From contig JAQYDN010000007.1 in the NCBI GenBank assembly GCA_028724185.1, positions 25,447 to 89,446 on the forward strand: DNA of 64,000 bases, written 5' to 3'. The translations under genes and the position numbers were made by a program. The notes beneath the pieces were generated by a model. The model had not been told where the DNA came from, searched no databases, and saw nothing but the letters and a program-made list of their open reading frames with translations. This DNA comes from Bacillota bacterium. Lineage in GTDB: Bacteria > Bacillota > Clostridia > Tissierellales > Peptoniphilaceae. Below, in pieces: positions 59,418 through 64,000 of the stretch. How positions within the stretch are numbered: position 1 is the stretch's first letter; every line of letters begins with the position of its first letter.

Positions 59418-61085
59418 CTATTTATTCCTGTTTTCCAATAGGCGTATTCTCTCTTCGAGCGCGTGAACGCGTCTTTCAAGAGCCGCGTAACGCGGATCGT
59501 CGACCGGTCGATTCTCGTAGCGATCGGGCTCGGGATATCCTGCATTATACGGATGTTGCTCGTTCCAATCCCCAGCGTACACGTCGGCCTCCTCTTCCAT
59601 GTCGTCTCTCAAATCTTCCGCTTTGTCATACCACTCGGCCGCTTTTTGCTTCGCGCCTTCCTTGTAGGCCCTTCCGCGGCGTCTGGCTTCTTCCTCGAAG
59701 TCGTCGATCGCCTCGTCCGCTTTATGACCCCATTCGTAGGCCTTTTGTCGCATATCGGCCCTGTAGGCATTTCCGCGGCGCTTCGCCTCTTCGCCGAAGT
59801 CTTCGAGCGTCTCATCCGCCCGGTCGCGCCACTCGGAGGCCTTTTCTCTGTACAGGTCGCCGCGACGTCTCGCTTCCTCTTCGAAGTCGTCGATCGCCTC
59901 GTCCGCTTTATGGCCCCATTCGTAGGCCTTTTGTCGCGCGTCTTCTTTATAAGCTCTGCCGCGACGTTTGGTCTCTTCTTGGAAGTCTTCGATTTTTTCC
60001 TTCGTCTGTTCGGCGAGGCGCTCTTTCAGCGTCGTAAGCGCGCGACGATGCGCGGCTTTATTTTCCTCGCGGCGTCGCTCTCTGATGTCCTCGACGTCGC
60101 CTTTTTTGCCGTCGTCGGTCAGATTTTCGCGCGCCATCGCAACTTCTACAATCTTTCGAATAAACTCGTCATAACTCAATCCCGCCGCTTCGGCACCTTT
60201 TATGATGTCCGAGGTCTTCGGATCGAGTCCCGCGAGCGCGTTTACTTCGAGGACATAGGCCGTGCCGTCTTTTACGCGCATATCGATGCGCGCGTAATCT
60301 CTCAATTGCAGGAGATCGTATACGCGACGCGCCGTATCTTCCACCGCCTTTTTCTCGGCCTCGGTGAGGCGCGCCGGAACGTGGTAGTCGACGAGATCTT
60401 TGTGCTTCACGTCGAATGTAAAAATCTTGGGGTGATGGCCTACATTCGAAAAGTCGACTTCGACGGGGGGCAGGATCTCCTTGTCCTCGCCGTTTCCGAT
60501 GACGCCGACGGTTATTTCCTTTCCGTCGATGTACTCGCTCAATACGATTTCGTCGGTGTAGGCGAAGAGATCTCTCGATGCCTTAAACAAGTCTTCGGCG
60601 TCGCGCACGAAACACACATCCGTGATGCCTCTGCTCGAGCCGTCGCAGTTGGGCTTGACGACGACGGGATAGGTCACGTCGATCTTCGCCAAGGACACCG
60701 GAGAGTCGGCGACGTCGGTCTTCGGATGAGCGATGTCGTTTCGCTCCAAGACCGCCGCCGTCAACGCCTTGTCGTCGCTTATGCCGTGTCCGATCGCGTT
60801 GGAACCCGTATAGGGAATGCCCGCCGCATTCAACAGCGTCGGCAACTCCGTGCGATCCTCGATGTCGTCCTTGCCGTTGGCGAGATTGAAGACCAAGTCG
60901 ATCCCGTCTTCTTCCAGCTTCTTCACGATGTCGTCGTCGAAGACGTATTCGATAACGTCGTATTGCTCATCGAGCGCTTTCTCGATATGTTTTACGACTC
61001 CGTTTTGGTAGTCGGCCTCCGCCTTGGCGGCAGCCGGCGTCTTTCTGTCGATCTGTGAAATATCTCTGATAATACCGATTCGCAT
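59418..61085 (-). CDS. D-Ala-D-Ala-ligase-like ATP-grasp protein with C-terminal charged helical repeat tail
   Basis: Ddl-like FNLANGKDDIEDRTELPTLLNAAGIPYTGSNAIGHGISDDKALT; KPNCDGSSRGI; VLEVNALAGLDP; tail repeats IDDFEEEARRRGRAYKE..RQKAYEWGHKADEA. Confidence 0.88.
   Translation of the reverse strand: MRIGIIRDISQIDRKTPAAAKAEADYQNGVVKHIEKALDEQYDVIEYVFDDDIVKKLEEDGIDLVFNLANGKDDIEDRTELPTLLNAAGIPYTGSNAIGHGISDDKALTAAVLERNDIAHPKTDVADSPVSLAKIDVTYPVVVKPNCDGSSRGITDVCFVRDAEDLFKASRDLFAYTDEIVLSEYIDGKEITVGVIGNGEDKEILPPVEVDFSNVGHHPKIFTFDVKHKDLVDYHVPARLTEAEKKAVEDTARRVYDLLQLRDYARIDMRVKDGTAYVLEVNALAGLDPKTSDIIKGAEAAGLSYDEFIRKIVEVAMARENLTDDGKKGDVEDIRERRREENKAAHRRALTTLKERLAEQTKEKIEDFQEETKRRGRAYKEDARQKAYEWGHKADEAIDDFEEEARRRGDLYREKASEWRDRADETLEDFGEEAKRRGNAYRADMRQKAYEWGHKADEAIDDFEEEARRRGRAYKEGAKQKAAEWYDKAEDLRDDMEEEADVYAGDWNEQHPYNAGYPEPDRYENRPVDDPRYAALERRVHALEERIRLLENRNK
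59590..60010 (-). repeat. Intragenic repeat encoding ~33-aa helical units
   Basis: Near-identical DNA at ~59700-59755 and ~59886-59940 (gtcgtcgatcgcctcgtccgctttatg[a/g]ccccattcgtaggccttttgtcgc); peptide repeats visible in translation. Confidence 0.85.
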
Positions 61086-61156
61086 AATTCACGCTCCCTT
61101 TTGTCCATGATCTCTTGGATATTGTCTACCCGAATAAGGGAGGCGTGAATCACCGA

Positions 61157-64000
61157 TCACTCGCTATAATCTCCGATTTCGTAGATTTCCACGTCGTCTG
61201 CGACCGGATTATTTTTCAACATGTCGACGTAAACTTTCGCCTTGTCCAGGTTCGTAAACAGCTCGACGTCGCATTCGATCGCGTTTCTTCGAATTAAGAA
61301 TCCGTCGCGCTTCGAGTCGTTTCCCTTGGTCGGCGTATTGAAGACGATGTCGATCTTGCCCTCTTGAATTAAGTCGATCATCGTCGGGGCGCTCTCGCCG
61401 ATGCGGCGAACTTCCTCGGCCTCGATGCCGTTTTCTTCGAGGAAGGCGCGCGTCCCCTTCGTCGCGTAGAAGTGAACGCCCAGCTCCTTGAGTTCCTCGG
61501 CGATCGGCAAAAATTCCTCTTTGTCGCGGTCGCGCAGCGTGCACAGGACGTTTCTCTCTCTGTTTGAGATATCCATGCCGGCCGCTAAAAAGCCCTTCGC
61601 CATGGCCTCTTCTTCGGTTCTGCCGACGCCCAGCACCTCGCCTGTTGAGCGCATTTCGGGCCCGAGAGAGGCCTCGACGCGGTGCAGCTTTTCGGTGGAA
61701 AATACGGGGATTTTTACACAAGTCAGATTCGAGCGATCCCCGATGCCGGTGGAAAAGCCCAGGGATTTAAGGGAATAGCCCAACATCACTTTCGTCGCAA
61801 GTTCGGTGATATTGGTACCCGTCACCTTCGAGAGATAGGGGACGGTCCTCGAACTTCTCGGATTGACCTCGATCATATAGAGCGTCTCGTCCTTGATGAT
61901 AAATTGAATATTGATCATGCCGATGACGTCGAGCTCCAAGGCAACTTTTCGCGTCGCATCCAGGATTTCCGCTTCCATCTTCTCCGAGATGTTGCGGCTC
62001 GGGTAGATGCTGATCGAGTCGCCGCTGTGAATGCCCGCGCGCTCCAAGTGTTCCATAATGCCCGGAAGATAGACGTCGGTTCCGTCGCAGATCGCGTCGA
62101 CTTCACATTCCATCCCCTCGATGTACTGGTCGATCAGGACCGTACGATTCGGCTCCATCTCGAAGGATTCCTCGAGGTAATAGCGGAGGTCGTCGTCGTT
62201 CATGCAGATCTCCATGCCCTGGCCGCCGAGGACATAGGAGGGTCGGACGAGGACGGGATAGCCGATGGACTTCGCGCCCTCCATCCCCTCTTCGACACCG
62301 TGAACACCGAGTCCCTTCGGGCGTCTGAGGTCCAAGGCCTCGAGCATCGCGTCGAATTTTTCCCTGTCTTCGGCGCGGTCGATCGCCGTGGGGTCGGTCC
62401 CGAGGATCGGAACGCCCTTTTCCTTAAAGACGCCGGCGAGTTTGATCGCGGTCTGACCGCCGAATTGCAGGATGACGCCGTCCGGATCCTCCTTTTCGAT
62501 AATGTTTAGGGTATCTTCCGCCGTCAACGGTTCGAAGTATAGTTTATCGGAAATGTCGAAGTCGGTGGAGACGGTCTCGGGGTTGTTGTTGATGATGATG
62601 GTCTCGTAGCCTTCCCGGCGAAGCGTCTTGACGCAGTGGACCGAGGCGTAGTCGAATTCGACGCCCTGTCCGATTCGGATGGGCCCGCTGCCGATGACGA
62701 CGATGCGCTTCGCATCCTCTGTGACCGGCGACTCGTCCTCGCCTTCGTAGATCGAGTACAGGTAGTTTACCTCGGCATCGGCGAGACCGCCTTGGGTGTC
62801 GACCTTGCGGTAGGTCGCATCGATCCCGAAGAGCTTTCTGAGCTCTCTTACGAAGTTTTCGCTCACGTCCAGGCGCGATGCGATGATTTCGTCGCTGAAT
62901 CCCAGGCGCTTCATCTCGCGCAACTTGTCCTCGCTCAGGTCTTCCTTCTTCATGCGCTCGAGCTCGGACTCGACGTCGACGATGTGTTTGATGATGCGCA
63001 AAAAGTACGCGTCCATACCCGTTTCGCGCGAGAGGCGTTGGATGTCGTAGCCCGTATTTAAGAGCGCCGCGAGGTAGAAGAGTCGCTCGTCGTTCGGGCG
63101 CTTGACGTTTTCTTTAAGCGTCGCGATATCCATCTCCTTAAAGCGCGGGTGGAGCAGGCTGAATGCGCCTATTTCGAGCGAGCGCAGCCCCTTCAGGAGC
63201 GTCGCCTCGAAGGTCGACCCGATCGCCATCACTTCGCCCGTCGCCATCATCTTCGTCCCGAGGTTGCGGTCGGCGTTGAAAAATTTATCGAACGGCCACT
63301 TCGGCAGCTTGACGACGACGTAGTCGATCGAGGGTTCGAAAGCCATCGATCGCGTTCCCGTGATCTTGTTTTCGATCTCATCCAGCCCGATTCCGAGCGC
63401 GATCTTCGCCGAGACGCGCGCAATCGGGTAGCCCGTCGCCTTCGAAGCGAGCGCCGACGACCGGCTGACGCGCGGGTTGATCTCGATGACGGCGTATTGC
63501 AAACTGTTCGGTTCGACGGCGAATTGCACGTTGCACCCGCCCTCGATGCCGACTTCTTCGATGATCTTAAACGCCGATTTGCGCAACATGTCGTGCTCGA
63601 TGTCGGTGAGCGTCTGCGTCGGTGCGACGACGATGCTGTCGCCGGTGTGGACGCCGACGGGGTCGATGTTTTCCATATTGCAGACGCAGATCGACGTCCC
63701 GTTGGCGTCGCGGATGACTTCGTATTCGATCTCTTTCCAGCCCGTGATGCATCGTTCGATCAGGACCTGTCCGACGCGGGATAGGTGGATGCCGGCGTGT
63801 GCGATCGTCCGAAGTTCCTCCTCGTCTTCGCAGATACCGCCGCCGGTTCCGCCCAAGGTAAAGGCCGGGCGCACGACGACGGGGTAGCCGATCGTATTCG
63901 CGTAGTCGACGGCGTCGTCGACGGATTCGACGGTCTTCGATTCGATGATGGGCTCGCCGATTTTCTCCATCAGCTGGCGAAATTCCTCGCGGTCTTCCCC
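61157..64000 (-). CDS. carB: Carbamoyl-phosphate synthase large subunit (partial, N-terminus beyond window)
   Basis: FTLGGTGGGICEDEEEL; IEINPRVSRSSALASKATGYPIA; GSGPIRIGQGVEFDYASVHCVKTLR; frame open to 64000. Confidence 0.97.
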   Translation of the reverse strand, partial: GEDREEFRQLMEKIGEPIIESKTVESVDDAVDYANTIGYPVVVRPAFTLGGTGGGICEDEEELRTIAHAGIHLSRVGQVLIERCITGWKEIEYEVIRDANGTSICVCNMENIDPVGVHTGDSIVVAPTQTLTDIEHDMLRKSAFKIIEEVGIEGGCNVQFAVEPNSLQYAVIEINPRVSRSSALASKATGYPIARVSAKIALGIGLDEIENKITGTRSMAFEPSIDYVVVKLPKWPFDKFFNADRNLGTKMMATGEVMAIGSTFEATLLKGLRSLEIGAFSLLHPRFKEMDIATLKENVKRPNDERLFYLAALLNTGYDIQRLSRETGMDAYFLRIIKHIVDVESELERMKKEDLSEDKLREMKRLGFSDEIIASRLDVSENFVRELRKLFGIDATYRKVDTQGGLADAEVNYLYSIYEGEDESPVTEDAKRIVVIGSGPIRIGQGVEFDYASVHCVKTLRREGYETIIINNNPETVSTDFDISDKLYFEPLTAEDTLNIIEKEDPDGVILQFGGQTAIKLAGVFKEKGVPILGTDPTAIDRAEDREKFDAMLEALDLRRPKGLGVHGVEEGMEGAKSIGYPVLVRPSYVLGGQGMEICMNDDDLRYYLEESFEMEPNRTVLIDQYIEGMECEVDAICDGTDVYLPGIMEHLERAGIHSGDSISIYPSRNISEKMEAEILDATRKVALELDVIGMINIQFIIKDETLYMIEVNPRSSRTVPYLSKVTGTNITELATKVMLGYSLKSLGFSTGIGDRSNLTCVKIPVFSTEKLHRVEASLGPEMRSTGEVLGVGRTEEEAMAKGFLAAGMDISNRERNVLCTLRDRDKEEFLPIAEELKELGVHFYATKGTRAFLEENGIEAEEVRRIGESAPTMIDLIQEGKIDIVFNTPTKGNDSKRDGFLIRRNAIECDVELFTNLDKAKVYVDMLKNNPVADDVEIYEIGDYSE

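Noticed and set aside
59690-59945. Possible CRISPR-like or intergenic repeat
   Set aside because: Repeats lie in frame inside the ATP-grasp coding sequence and encode peptide repeats; no spacer structure.
59463-61058. 531-aa plus-strand ORF
   Set aside because: Exactly antisense to the ATP-grasp gene; shadow ORF caused by biased codons and repeats.
61682-62509. 275-aa plus-strand ORF over carB
   Set aside because: Antisense shadow of a strongly conserved gene.

Overview
This 64 kb window looks like an ordinary chromosomal segment of a Firmicutes/Clostridia-type anaerobe, possibly Peptoniphilaceae-like; that placement is inference from gene content. Genes are dense and mostly on the minus strand. 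Recognisable blocks are: MurJ (partial), a polysaccharide deacetylase and a stalk-domain protein; hpf; a two-component system; a sugar ABC transporter; metK-recD2-comF behind a SAM-I riboswitch; tandem CoA-transferases; lysS/greA/dusB/coaX plus an ECF S component; a class A PBP; a 1205-aa SLH surface protein; a large thiamine locus (thiC, thiD, two thiE, thiM with a TPP riboswitch, and thiS-F-G-H-E with a different leader); an AGCS symporter; a glutathione-reductase-like enzyme; a visibly AT-rich insert (M20 amidohydrolase plus two uncharacterised membrane proteins, one DUF5058-like); a flavodiiron protein; tRNA-Thr(CGT); truA-ecfT-ecfA2-ecfA1; a T-box-controlled TrpP-like transporter; a D-Ala-D-Ala-ligase-like ATP-grasp protein with a repeat tail; and partial carB. 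I saw no CRISPR array, rRNA, intact transposase or prophage. The best leads are the thiS-operon leader hairpin without a TPP aptamer, the ATP-grasp/33-aa-repeat fusion, the AT-rich M20 + DUF5058 module beside a perfect 52-bp palindrome, the LysRS with a C-terminal Trbp111-like domain, and a gene that appears to start at a non-canonical ATC codon.
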